Assembly (NCBI RefSeq): GCF_014495685.1
Contig: NZ_JACTVI010000010.1
Coordinates: 1-64,000 of the forward strand
Length of the DNA: 64,000 nt
DNA from: Streptomyces sp. TRM68367
GTDB taxonomy: Bacteria; Actinomycetota; Actinomycetes; Streptomycetales; Streptomycetaceae
Direction of reading: 5' to 3'
Both the position numbers and the translations under genes were made by a program. The notes beneath the pieces were generated by a model. That model had not been told where the DNA came from. It searched no databases and worked only from the letters and a program-made list of their open reading frames with translations. Below, piece after piece: positions 44,453 to 53,386 of this stretch (its first letter is position 1; each line of letters opens with the position of its first letter).

Positions 44453-46057
44453 ATGCTGCTGCGTCTGTTCCGTCGTCATCCCCGCGAGTGGGGCCCGGTC
44501 GAGTGGCTCGCCGGCGGGGTCGTGGTGGTGCTTGTCGTCGGCGCGCTCGTGCTCCTGGCCAACCTGCTACAGGGGCCCGGGCGGTGCGGCGCGGACCTGA
44601 AGGACATCGACGGCGACTGCGTGGGCGTCACCGCGCGCGCCTTCGAGGCCGATCCGGCGGTCGAGAGCCTGATCGACGCGATCGCGGCGGAGAACGCCCG
44701 GGTGCAGCGCGAATGGGCGGACCCGCAGGGCAACGCCCCACGGATCCCGTACGTCCGGATCGCCCTGATGATGCCGTTCACGGCGGACGAGCACAGTGCG
44801 ATGACCACCGACATGATCCGCCGCGCGCTCGCCGGTTCGCTCACCGCGCAGCTGCAGGCCAATCGTTCCGGCGGCCCGCACTACCAGCTGCTCCTCGCGC
44901 CCGACGGACGGAACCTGCGCCAGTGGCCCGGCGTCGTCGAGCGGCTCGCCGAGCTGGCCGCGGACGACAGCACGCCGCTGGTCGGCGTCACCGGCACGCC
45001 GAGCAGCACCGAGGAGACGCGCGAGGCGATCGACGCGCTCAGCGAGCACGGCATCCCCACCGTCGGCCCGGTGATCACCGCGACCGACATGAACTCCCGC
45101 TATTTCTTCAAGACGTCCCCGAACAATGACCAGCTGGCCCGCGCCCTCATGCTCTACGTCAACGAGCACCCGGGGCAGGGCAAGGGCTTCCTGGTCTGGG
45201 ACAACCGCACCGAGGACGTGTACTCGCAGAACCTGCGCGAGGTCTTCGAGCGGCACTTCGGCAAGAAGTACCGGCTCGACGAGCACAACTCGAACTTCAC
45301 CGGAACCTCCGGCACCGACAAGGGCATCCCGCAGCGCTTCACGCACGCCGTCACGCAGATCTGTACCGAGAAGGCCGACACCGTCCTGTTCGCCGGCCGC
45401 GACCAGGACCTGCCCGCGTTCATCGAGCGCCTGGCCCGGGCGGGCGACTGCGGTCGCGCCGGCGAGCTGCGCATCCTGAAGGTCGGCATCGGCCTGGAGC
45501 CCACGCTCTCCGCCGAGGCACCCACCCGCTGGCTGGCCGAGGCGAACGCCACGATCGTCGACGCGTCCTCGGTGGACCCGGCCTGGTGGAAGGGCGAGAA
45601 CGACCCGCCCGCGGCGCTCGGCCGGTTCCTCAACCGCTTCGAGAAGATCCACGAGGAGCACAAGCTCGGGCCCAAGGCGCTGGACGACGGCTACGCGGTG
45701 ATGTACCACGACGCGTTCGTGCTGCTCGCCGACGCCGTGGACCGCACCTTCGCCGACGTCAACGAGGGCGGCAAGCAGACCCCTGAGGCGGTTCGCATGC
45801 CCACCAAGGACGACGTGTACAACACCCTGATCCTCCCGAGCGTGGCGGGCGACACCTGCTCCGGCTGCCTGCGCGGCGCGGCCGGCACGTATGGCTTCGA
45901 GGGACCGGGCGAGAACGACCAGTGGGCGGTGTGCAAGCCGGTGCCGCTCGTGCTGCACCCCTCGGACTCCGGCGCGGCGGGACGTGAGCCGCTGCCGCTG
46001 CTCCGTACGTTCCGCGGCGCCTCCGGCGAGGGGTGCCCCAAGTCCTCCGGCAGCTGA
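44453..46057 (+). CDS. Membrane-anchored type-1 periplasmic-binding-protein sensor
   Basis: The 534-residue protein has a short basic cytosolic start, one membrane helix (about 18-41, LAGGVVVVLVVGALVLLANL) and an extracytoplasmic fold-type-1 binding domain of the LivJ/ANF-receptor type (about 100-480): IPYVRIALMMPFTADEH, LVGVTGTPSSTEETREAIDA, GIPTVGPVITATDMNSRYFF, GKGFLVWDNRTEDVYSQNLR. There is no cleavable signal and no permease genes, so it is a fixed sensor and not a transporter binding protein. Cys pairs near 48/56 and 470-475 may be disulphides. It follows the degenerate ATPase by six bases; with the NACHT gene it forms a co-directional three-gene set. Confidence 0.86.
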   Translation: MLLRLFRRHPREWGPVEWLAGGVVVVLVVGALVLLANLLQGPGRCGADLKDIDGDCVGVTARAFEADPAVESLIDAIAAENARVQREWADPQGNAPRIPYVRIALMMPFTADEHSAMTTDMIRRALAGSLTAQLQANRSGGPHYQLLLAPDGRNLRQWPGVVERLAELAADDSTPLVGVTGTPSSTEETREAIDALSEHGIPTVGPVITATDMNSRYFFKTSPNNDQLARALMLYVNEHPGQGKGFLVWDNRTEDVYSQNLREVFERHFGKKYRLDEHNSNFTGTSGTDKGIPQRFTHAVTQICTEKADTVLFAGRDQDLPAFIERLARAGDCGRAGELRILKVGIGLEPTLSAEAPTRWLAEANATIVDASSVDPAWWKGENDPPAALGRFLNRFEKIHEEHKLGPKALDDGYAVMYHDAFVLLADAVDRTFADVNEGGKQTPEAVRMPTKDDVYNTLILPSVAGDTCSGCLRGAAGTYGFEGPGENDQWAVCKPVPLVLHPSDSGAAGREPLPLLRTFRGASGEGCPKSSGS

Positions 46058-46128
46058 AGAGCAGTCCGTGCACGGTTCCGCCGCGCTCCTGAAGGGCGCT
46101 CGGGCTTGCAGCCGAAAAGTCTCAAAGA

Positions 46129-46349
46129 TCAAAAGGTCCGGTGCCGTACCAGGCGGAGTGTCACGTAGGTTTCGCCCGGGCGCGGGGCGGGTCCAGGATC
46201 GGGTGCGGAAGGTGTGCAGGCGTCCGTGCTTGATGGCGAAACGGGGCAGCCGGACACCGAACTCGGCCGCGAGGGCGTCCAGGGCGCGGCGCTCGCTCCT
46301 GGCTCCAGCGCGCCAGCAAGGACCGCCAGTCGTCGATCGAATCCGTCAT
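46129..46349 (-). pseudogene. Decayed small gene (multiple frameshifts)
   Basis: On the minus strand the pieces MTDSIDDWRSLLARWSQ (from 46349), ERRALDALAAEFGVRLPRFA (second frame) and GETYVTLRLVRHRTF-stop (third frame, to 46129) follow each other in order and look like one short protein broken twice. I do not recognise the family. Confidence 0.35.
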
Positions 46350-46470
46350 GACGACGATCCTGACAGCCACCACTGACAACGCCACCGCCCCGCACGGCGG
46401 TTCGGGTCGTCCCGGCAGGCCCCGGGGCTTCAGCGCGACGCGCGTGCCCTGAGCGAGCGGCAGAGGCCGT

Positions 46471-47073
46471 TCAGTGGCCGTAGGGCGGCTCGAAGCACCC
46501 GGTCTCCAGGTACGGGCCGGTGGCCCGCACGCCGTAGTTGGACTTCTGCACGAACGCCGTGACACATGCGTCGTCATGAACGCGCAGGGCGGCCTTCGCC
46601 CCCTCCGGCGTGACGTAGCCGCCGTTCTTGTAGCGCGGGGACATCTTCCGGACGGTGAGTGTGCCGCCGAGCCGCCTGCCGTCCCGCGTGCCGCGCTCCT
46701 CCTCGTAGCCGAGCCGGAGCAGGGCCGCCCGCACCGTCGCCGGGTCCCACTCGCCCCGCTCCCACAGCCGCTTGAGGACCGGCCTGATGCGGTCGGCCTC
46801 CCGCTCGGCGTCCGCCGCGTGGGCCGGAGTCATCTCGCCCGGGCGGCGATGGGCGTTGTTCTCGTTGTAGTGCGGTGCCCCGTCACCGGCCCCCGGTTCC
46901 ACGTACGGCGCGGCGCCCGCAGCACCGGGCGAGGATCCAGCGGACGTACGGGGCGTGGCTCCGGCCGCCCCGTCCGAGGCGCGCAGCTCACCGCATGCGG
47001 TGAGGGTCAGGGCGGCGAGTACCAGGGCAGCCGCGGTAAGAGGGTTGCGGCAAACGGCCGTTGAGGAGGGCAT
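46471..47073 (-). CDS. Lipoprotein of unknown function
   Basis: The 200-residue product has a signal with lipobox LALTLTACG-like (AALTLTACG) and an Ala/Ser/Gly linker. The mature domain has conserved-looking pieces GEMTPAHAADAEREADRIRP, LERLWERGEWDP-type (LKRLWERGEWDPATVRAALL), and a C-terminal Cys pair (DDACVTAFV, ETGCFEPPYGH) probably disulphide-bonded. It belongs to a group of streptomycete lipoproteins without assigned role. The start MPSSTAV is chosen because it begins the signal; an upstream GTG at 47112 would add 13 unlikely residues. Confidence 0.78.
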   Translation of the reverse strand: MPSSTAVCRNPLTAAALVLAALTLTACGELRASDGAAGATPRTSAGSSPGAAGAAPYVEPGAGDGAPHYNENNAHRRPGEMTPAHAADAEREADRIRPVLKRLWERGEWDPATVRAALLRLGYEEERGTRDGRRLGGTLTVRKMSPRYKNGGYVTPEGAKAALRVHDDACVTAFVQKSNYGVRATGPYLETGCFEPPYGH

Positions 47074-47144
47074 GGGGCGATCGTGCCAGAACCAGCCGTC
47101 GACGTCGCCCACGGTGACGCGGTCCGACTCCTTCCAGGCGCCGT

Positions 47145-47699
47145 TTGCCTGCGTGTTGCGGGCCTTACGTCCTGACCGGCTGGAGCAAGGGCGAGAAGCT
47201 CGCCTTCAAGGCCAACCCGCACTACGTGGTCTTCCAGCAGCCCCGGCTGTCCGCGGACCCCCGGCTGCGGCCGGCCGACATGATCGCCGAGCCGCTGCGC
47301 GCCACCGGCCGGCGCGCGGACGTACCCGAACGGGTCGCCGAGCTGGCCGCCACCGTCGGCCTCACTCCGGACCTGCTGGGCAGGCGCTCGCCCGAGGTCA
47401 GTGACGGCCGGTCGCAGCGCGCCTGCCTGGCGCGCACCCTCGTGCTGCGGCCGCGCCGGCTGATCTGCGACGAGATGACCGCGATGCTCGACGCCTCCAC
47501 CACGGCCGCCGTGGCCGCGGTTGTCGAGGACTGTCGCGCCGGCACCGGCGCGGGCCTGCTCGCAGTCGGCCACGACCGTACGCTCCTGGAGTGCTTGTGC
47601 GACCGGACGGTCTCCCGGGACGCCCCTGAACGGGGAGTGAGTTCCAAGAAACTTCCCGTTCACCGTTACGGCGACTTTCGGGAAACAACCGCTTCCTAG
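47145..47699 (+). pseudogene. Chimera of an ABC substrate-binding protein fragment and an ABC ATPase C-terminal half
   Basis: Residues about 4-26 (CGPYVLTGWSKGEKLAFKAN) are a piece of a family 5 solute-binding protein. From VVFQQPRLSADPRLRPADMI onward it is the second half of a Dpp/Nik-type ATPase: Q-loop region, EVSDGRSQRACLARTLVLRP signature, ICDEMTAMLDASTTAAV Walker B, LLAVGHDRTLL H-loop. Walker A and the whole receptor body are deleted. The in-frame join implies a deletion of an operon interior (receptor, permeases, first ATPase half). Start would be a TTG with no ribosome site; upstream bases 47110-47145 hold another frame of the same receptor piece. Confidence 0.78.
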
Positions 47700-47897
47700 C
47701 GTACGCGGCATGATCTCGCATGCCTCGGAGCCGTGTACAAGGGCGGTCGCTCTGTGCCGCCTCTGAGGCCTAACCCCCGCCCCGCGGCGCCCGTTGGCCG
47801 CGCGGCCGCTCGACTTCCCTGTCCTGCCGACGACGCCACACGGGGATCCCCCTCGCAGCACCCGTCCCCAGCACCCCAGCGCCCCGGGAGGCGTGAC

Positions 47898-49544
47898 ATG
47901 AGCACCACCGAGTCACGGCTGACAGCACCAGATCCCGCGAAGCCCGCCACGAGCCAGGCGACCAAGGAGACCCTGGAGGACTACACCCTCCGTTTCGCGC
48001 CGCGCAGTTACCGCCGCTGGACCCCCATGGTGGTGGCCACGACCGCGCTCGGCGGCATCGCCTACATGGCCGACTTCTCCATCGGCGCCGGCATCGGCCT
48101 GGCCCACGGAACCGGCAACGCGCTCGTGGCGATCGCCGTCGCCGCGGTGGTCATCTTCGTCACCGGTTTCCCGCTCGCGTACTACGGCGCCCGCTACAAC
48201 ATTGACCTGGACCTGATCACCCGCGGCTCGGGCTTCGGCTACTACGGTTCGGTGCTGACGAGCGTCATCTTCGCCAGCTTCACCTTCATCTTCTTCGCCC
48301 TCGAAGGCTCGATCATGGCCCAGGGCCTCAAGCTGGGCCTCGGCATGCCGCTGTGGCTGGGCTATGCCGTCTCCACACTGATGGTGATCCCGCTGGTGAT
48401 CTACGGCATGAAGGCGCTCAGCAAGCTCCAGGTGTGGACGACGCCCGTCTGGCTGCTGCTGATGGTGGCCCCGCTGGTCTACCTGGTCTCCACCGACCCG
48501 GGCACCGTCGACCGCTTCCTGTCCTACGCCGGCGCCGACGGCGACGGCGGCGTCAACACGGCCTCGGTGCTGCTCGGCGCGGGCGTGTGTCTGTCCCTCA
48601 TCGCGCAGATCGGTGAGCAGATCGACTACCTGCGCTTCATGCCGCCCAGGACCGAGGCGAACAAGCGCAGTTGGTGGACCGCCGTGGTGATGGCCGGGCC
48701 CGGCTGGGTGGTGCTCGGCGCGCTGAAGCAGGCCATCGGTGTGTTCCTCGCCGTGTACATCCTCGCCAAGGTCGGCCCGGCCGCCTCGACCGAGCCGATC
48801 CAGCAGTTCAAGGGCGCCTTCGACGCGATGATGCCGTCCTGGATGGTGCTGCCGCTGGCCGTGGCCCTGGTCGTGATCAGCCAGATCAAGATCAACGTGA
48901 CGAACGCGTACTCCGGTTCGCTGGCGTGGACCAACTCTTTCACGCGCGTCACCAAGCGCTACCCGGGCCGCCTGGTGTTCGTACTGGTCAACCTCGGCAT
49001 CGCGCTCGCGCTGATGGAGGGCGACATGTTCAGCGTCCTCAACAGCATCCTGGGCTTCTACTCGAACTGCGCGATCGCCTGGGTGGTCACCGTCGCCACC
49101 GACATCATGATCAACAAGTATCTGCTGAAGCTCTCCCCGCACGCCCCGGAGTTCCGCCGCGGCATGCTGTACGCCGTGAACCCCGTGGGCGTGGTGGCCT
49201 TCGTCGCCGCCTCCGGCCTGTCCATCGCCATGTACTTCCACGTCCTCGGCGACACCCTCCAGCCGTACTCCCCGGTCGCCGCCGCGGTGCTGGCCTTCGT
49301 CCTCACGCCGCTCATGGCGATCGTCACCAAGGGCAAGTACTACCTGCGCCGCACCGACGACGGCATCGACGAGCCGATGCTGGACTCCGAGGGCAATCCG
49401 AGCGCGGTCACCTACGACTGCCACGTCTGCCACCAGCCGTACGAGCGCCCGGACCTGGCGGCCTGCGCCACGCACGACGCGGTGGTGTGCTCGCTGTGCC
49501 TGAGCACGGACAAGGTCGGCGACCACGTGCTGCCGGCGACCTGA
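47898..49544 (+). CDS. NCS1-type purine/cytosine permease with C-terminal zinc-ribbon-like tail
   Basis: The 548-residue transporter has 12 predicted helices of the nucleobase:cation symporter-1 family (CodB/purine-cytosine permease group): FAPRSYRRWTPMVVATTALG, GSGFGYYGSVLTSVIFASFT, then SLIAQIGEQIDYLRFMPPRT, INVTNAYSGSLAWTNSFTRV. It probably imports a nucleobase or related ring compound with Na+ or H+. An unusual cytosolic tail (about 505-548) has CHVCHQPYERPDLAACATH and CSLCLST, four Cys that could bind zinc. GGGAGGCG lies before the ATG. A LuxR-type regulator converges from the right. Confidence 0.88.
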   Translation: MSTTESRLTAPDPAKPATSQATKETLEDYTLRFAPRSYRRWTPMVVATTALGGIAYMADFSIGAGIGLAHGTGNALVAIAVAAVVIFVTGFPLAYYGARYNIDLDLITRGSGFGYYGSVLTSVIFASFTFIFFALEGSIMAQGLKLGLGMPLWLGYAVSTLMVIPLVIYGMKALSKLQVWTTPVWLLLMVAPLVYLVSTDPGTVDRFLSYAGADGDGGVNTASVLLGAGVCLSLIAQIGEQIDYLRFMPPRTEANKRSWWTAVVMAGPGWVVLGALKQAIGVFLAVYILAKVGPAASTEPIQQFKGAFDAMMPSWMVLPLAVALVVISQIKINVTNAYSGSLAWTNSFTRVTKRYPGRLVFVLVNLGIALALMEGDMFSVLNSILGFYSNCAIAWVVTVATDIMINKYLLKLSPHAPEFRRGMLYAVNPVGVVAFVAASGLSIAMYFHVLGDTLQPYSPVAAAVLAFVLTPLMAIVTKGKYYLRRTDDGIDEPMLDSEGNPSAVTYDCHVCHQPYERPDLAACATHDAVVCSLCLSTDKVGDHVLPAT

Positions 49545-49580
49545 CCGGACAGGCCCTTATGGACGGGCCCACTGCTCCGC

Positions 49581-50606
49581 TCAGCGCTCGACGAAGAACG
49601 CGAGGTCGTCGGGGGCCGGGCGGAGCAGGCCGTCGCGGAGCGCGAGGGCCGTGGCCTCGGCGCGGGAGGCGGCGCCGGTCTTGCGGAGCAGGTGCTCGAC
49701 GTGGCTGTGCACGGTCCGCGGGGACAGGAACAGCACCTGGGCGATGGCCCGGTTGGTCTGTCCCATGGCCGCGCGGGTGAGCACCTCCAGCTCCCGCGGG
49801 CTGAGTCCGTACGGCAGCTCTGCGGGCGTCTCGTGGATCAGTACCGCGTCCGCCGTGATCCCCGGGCCGGGCCGGTTCCGATGGAGGACGACGCGGTACC
49901 AGGTGCCCTGCGTCGGCCACAGCAGCCGCACCCGGTGTCCGGCCGTCCCGGCGAAGGCGCGGAGCAGGCTGTGCACCTCGTCGTCCTGCAGCACCTGCGG
50001 ACGGTCCCGGCCGGGCAGGTCGATCACCGCGTCAGGAGTCACGAGGCTCGCCCTGCCGTCCACGGGGAGGTCGTGCAGGCCGGCGGCACGGGCCACCGGA
50101 TCGGCGAGTGCCGCCAGGGCCGGCATGACGCAGGCGAGCAGGTGGCGCGCCTCGACGTCGTAGGCGTCCGGGCTCTCCGTGGACAGGTGTACTAGGCCCA
50201 CCAGGCGGTTACCGTGCCGCAGCGCCCCGGTCACTCCGTCGCGGAACCCGGCAGGGCGGACCCGCTCGGCGTAGAACCAGCCCTGACGGAAGCGCGGTCC
50301 GAACTCCTCCGGGTCCTCCGTGTCCGCGGAGATGGACGGCGGCAGCTCCCTCCGTACGACATTGCGGTACCACGGCGTCGTCACGAACTCGTCGGCCAGG
50401 GCATGCGAGGTCTCGGCGGTGTAACCGATGCCCGCCATCTGATGGTGGGCGCCGGTCAGCGGGTCCAGCGCGAGCAGCGTCGCCGCGTCCAGGGGGAGGG
50501 CGCGGGCGAGTTCGCACAGGGCCTCGTCGCAGGCCGAGGCGGTGTCGTGTTCGCGGGTGAGCATGCCGATGCGGGTGGCCGCCGCGATCTGGTGGTGGCT
50601 GAGCAT
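49581..50606 (-). CDS. LuxR-family regulator with GAF-like domain
   Basis: The 341-residue regulator has an N-terminal GAF-like sensory domain (about 1-160; TREHDTASACDEALCELARA, ALRHGNRLVGLVHLSTESPD) and a C-terminal LuxR helix-turn-helix (about 275-335; GLSPRELEVLTRAAMGQTNR, FLSPRTVHSHVEHLLRKTGA). CGGAGG five bases before the ATG fixes the start, although the frame is open for 62 codons more. It converges with the permease gene (36-base gap). It may control the permease or the downstream catabolic genes. Confidence 0.88.
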   Translation of the reverse strand: MLSHHQIAAATRIGMLTREHDTASACDEALCELARALPLDAATLLALDPLTGAHHQMAGIGYTAETSHALADEFVTTPWYRNVVRRELPPSISADTEDPEEFGPRFRQGWFYAERVRPAGFRDGVTGALRHGNRLVGLVHLSTESPDAYDVEARHLLACVMPALAALADPVARAAGLHDLPVDGRASLVTPDAVIDLPGRDRPQVLQDDEVHSLLRAFAGTAGHRVRLLWPTQGTWYRVVLHRNRPGPGITADAVLIHETPAELPYGLSPRELEVLTRAAMGQTNRAIAQVLFLSPRTVHSHVEHLLRKTGAASRAEATALALRDGLLRPAPDDLAFFVER

Positions 50607-50840
50607 GCGAGCCTCCGGGGAGCGGCTCGGGACCATCTGGTCGTTTGGGCCCCAACGATAGGGGTGCGGTCCGTGCCGGACAAGGCGTTCACCGCTTCGT
50701 GACGCGATGGGTCCTACTGACGCAGGGAGCTCGCCGAGTCGGTATTTGTACGGATGGCGGAGCGGTACGCCGGGGTCTTTCCTGTGGGACACAGCCGGAC
50801 GCCCGCCGGGAGCGGGCCCGCCCCCTCGGAGAGCCCCGCC

Positions 50841-51599
50841 ATGAACCCAAGCAGGTCCGCCGCCTCCCCTCGGCTTCGCGCAGACAGTTCCTCGCCTTCT
50901 CCGGCGCCGCCGTCGGGGCCACCGCGCTCACCGCCGCAGGCTGCTCGGCGCCACCGAGCTCGTCGGCCTCGGCCAAGTCCTCGGCCTCGGGCGGCACATG
51001 CCTCTCGGCGTTCATCGTGACGCTCGGCATGCTGACCGCCGTCCGAGCGGCTGGCGCAGCAGCTCTTCCCGCTGCCGCTGAGCGGTTTCGGTCCCGGCTT
51101 CGCCTGGCTGGGCGGGGCACGGATCGCGGGCGTCGCCGCACCGGTCGTCATCGCCGCGGCCGTACTCGCGGCGGGTGCCCTGTTCCTGGCGCTCCCCCCG
51201 GCCGGACGGCACGTGTTCGCCATCGGCGTCAACCGGGAAGCCGCGCACCTGTCCGGGATCAACATCCGCCGTACGCCGTTCATGCTGTTCGTGGTCACGG
51301 GCATCGCGGCGGCCCTGGCAGGGGCCATCAAGGCATCGGTGCTGGACAGCGTGGTCGCCGGGACCTCGGGCGCCGGGTTCGAACTGTCCGTGCTCACCGC
51401 CGTACTGGTGGGCGGCGTCGCGCTCACCGGCGGTTCCGGCTCGATCCTCGGTGTCCTGCTCGGCGTGCTCTTCCTGGGCTGCCTGCAGAACGGCCTCACA
51501 CTGCTGGACGTGCCCACGTTCTGGCAGCAGATGGCCCAGGGCACCGCCCTGGTGGCGGGCGCGGCACTGGCGTACTTCGCGCCCCGCGCGGCGCGTTGA
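50841..51599 (+). pseudogene. Fused remnant: sugar-ABC binding-protein signal joined to an RbsC-type permease C-terminus
   Basis: The start is a Tat-lipoprotein signal (SRRQFLAFSGAAVGATALTA, AAGC lipobox, Ser/Ala linker), typical of an ABC sugar receptor. After about 50997 the sequence becomes a permease (SAFIVTLGMLTAV), shifts frame at about 51041 (a TGA precedes the new frame) and continues LAQQLFPLPLSGFGPGFAWL through FAIGVNREAAHLSGINIRRT and VALTGGSGSILGVLLGVLFL to a stop at 51599. The receptor body, the ATPase gene and the permease N-terminus are all missing. A 129-residue protein from GTG 51213 could still be made, but not a working importer. Confidence 0.8.
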
Positions 51600-51613
51600 C
51601 CCATCCCTCGTCC

Positions 51614-51680
51614 CGCCGTTGAAATCCCGCCGTTGAAATCCCGCTGTTGAAATCCCTCCGTGGAAATCCTCCGATGAAAG
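51614..51680 (+). repeat. Degenerating 14-bp tandem repeat ahead of the amidohydrolase gene
   Basis: CGCCGTTGAAATCC is repeated at 51614-51627 and 51628-51641 (identical), 51642-51655 (CGCTGTTGAAATCC), 51656-51669 (CTCCGTGGAAATCC) and a partial fifth copy to 51680 (TCCGATGAAAG) that contains a possible ATG. It fills the whole spacer between the permease remnant and the gene start. Confidence 0.92.
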
Positions 51681-51688
51681 AGGTCCCC

Positions 51689-53386
51689 GTGAGTGCCACC
51701 GCTCCCACCCTCATCCTCACCGGCGGTCAGGTCCTCACCGTCGACCGAGACTTCACCGTCGCCCAAAGCGTCGCCGTACGCGGCCGGGACATCGTCGCCA
51801 CCGGCAGCGACGCCGAGATGCGCGCCCTGGCCGGCCCCGGCACCCGGGTCGTCGAACTCGGCGGCCGGACCGTCCTTCCCGGCCTCAACGACTCCCATCT
51901 TCACGGGGCGGCCTACGGCATGACGAAGCCACCCTTCGCCATCGACGTCGGCCACCCCGCGGTGGGTTCGATCGCCGACATAGCCGCCGCGGTACGACGG
52001 GCGGCACGGGCGTCCCGCCCCGACGAGTGGATCGTCGGCCTCGGCTGGGACCCCGGCTATCTCGCGGAGTGCCTGGCCGACCCGCGCCGCTTCCCGCACC
52101 GCCGCGACCTGGACGCGGTCGCCCCGTACCACCCGGTCTGCCTGACGGACTTCTCCTCGCACATGGTGTGGGCCAACAGCGAGGCCCTGCGCCGGTGCGG
52201 CGTCGACGCGGGCAGCACACCACCACCGGGCGGTGTCATCGACCGCGACGTCGACGGGGAGCCGACCGGCATCCTGCGCGAGGCGGCCCAGCGGCTCGTG
52301 CAGGCAGCCCTGCCCTCCCCGACGATCGCCCAGCGCCGCCAGGCCATCCAGGGCGTGGTCCGCGAACTGCACGCACGTGGCATCACCAGCTACACCGAAC
52401 CCGGCCTCGGCCCCGGCGGCACCGGAACCCTCTTCGGCGGCCTGAGCACCGACAACTGGACCGCGTACGCCGAACTCGTGGCGGCCGGTGAACTCGACGC
52501 CCGGGTCAGCGTCCTCCTGCTGCCCGCCCCCATGGGCGGTTCCGCCGCCGACCTGCGCAAGGGACTGGAAGAGCTGCGCCGGCCGGCGTCGGCGGATCCG
52601 CGCCGGCTGAACGCCATCGGCGTCAAGATCTTCGCGGACGGAGTGCCGCCGAACCGCACGGCCTGGATGAGCGAGCCGTACCCGGAAGGCGGCCACGGTG
52701 CGCTGTGCGTGCACGGCGACACTCCCGCACTCCAGGTGGCGGAGCTGCGGGAGATGATCGGGCTCGCGCACGAGGCCGGTTTCCAGCTCGGCGTGCACGT
52801 CACCGGCGACCGGGCCATCGACACGGTCGTGGACGCCTTCGCCGCCGCGCAGGCGGCCGCGCCCCGGCCCGACGCCCGGCACTACGTCATCCACGGCGAC
52901 TTCATCGGCGCCGACAGTCTGGCGAGGCTCGCCGAGCACGGCTACGGCGTCAACATGAACCCGGCCATCAAGTGGACCATCTCCGACCTGATGGACGAGG
53001 TCGTGGGTCCCGAGCGGTCGGCGTACCAGTGGCCGGTGCGGGACGCGGTCGAGGCCGGGGTGCGCGTGTGCGCAAGCTCTGACGCGCCGATCACCGCGCC
53101 CGACTGGCGGCAGGGCGTGGCCGGGATGCTGCTGCGCGAGTCCAAGGCCAGCGGCCGGCCGAGCGGCCCCGAACAGTGCGTGCCGCTCGCCGACGCCCTG
53201 CGTGCCTACACGGTCAACGCGGCCTGGCAGGACTTCGCCGACGACTGGAAGGGCACCATCGAGGCCGGCAAGGTGGCCGATCTGTGCGTCCTGGACCGGC
53301 CGTTGCTGGATCTCGATCCGCATGAGATCACCGAAGCAGAGGTGGACCTGACCGTGTTCGACGGCCGCGTGGTCCACGAACGCTGA
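51689..53386 (+). CDS. Amidohydrolase of the YtcJ/exoenzyme-regulatory type
   Basis: The 565-residue metal-dependent hydrolase has an N-terminal beta-sandwich part (LILTGGQVLTVDRDFTVAQS), the HxH zinc motif LNDSHLHGAAYG, further barrel ligands (GVHVTGDRAID, HYVIHGDFIG), a catalytic Asp in ASSDAPITAPD and the composite end KVADLCVLDRPLLDLDP. YtcJ-group members hydrolyse amide or ester bonds of diverse compounds. Start GTG 51689 follows AAAGAGG; ATG 51674 is the alternative inside the repeat. It could act with the NCS1 permease and the PucR/LuxR regulators on nitrogen compounds, but this is inference. Confidence 0.9.
   Translation: MSATAPTLILTGGQVLTVDRDFTVAQSVAVRGRDIVATGSDAEMRALAGPGTRVVELGGRTVLPGLNDSHLHGAAYGMTKPPFAIDVGHPAVGSIADIAAAVRRAARASRPDEWIVGLGWDPGYLAECLADPRRFPHRRDLDAVAPYHPVCLTDFSSHMVWANSEALRRCGVDAGSTPPPGGVIDRDVDGEPTGILREAAQRLVQAALPSPTIAQRRQAIQGVVRELHARGITSYTEPGLGPGGTGTLFGGLSTDNWTAYAELVAAGELDARVSVLLLPAPMGGSAADLRKGLEELRRPASADPRRLNAIGVKIFADGVPPNRTAWMSEPYPEGGHGALCVHGDTPALQVAELREMIGLAHEAGFQLGVHVTGDRAIDTVVDAFAAAQAAAPRPDARHYVIHGDFIGADSLARLAEHGYGVNMNPAIKWTISDLMDEVVGPERSAYQWPVRDAVEAGVRVCASSDAPITAPDWRQGVAGMLLRESKASGRPSGPEQCVPLADALRAYTVNAAWQDFADDWKGTIEAGKVADLCVLDRPLLDLDPHEITEAEVDLTVFDGRVVHER

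Noticed and set aside
47913..49526. 537-codon minus-strand frame in the NCS1 permease
   Set aside because: His/Asp/Arg-rich composition from reversed hydrophobic codons; no domain.
49552..49570. Terminator in the gap between permease and LuxR genes
   Set aside because: Only GGCCC/GGGCC can pair; not distinguishable from chance at this GC content.
51614..51680. CRISPR array
   Set aside because: The 14-bp copies are adjacent, with no unique spacers and no cas genes.
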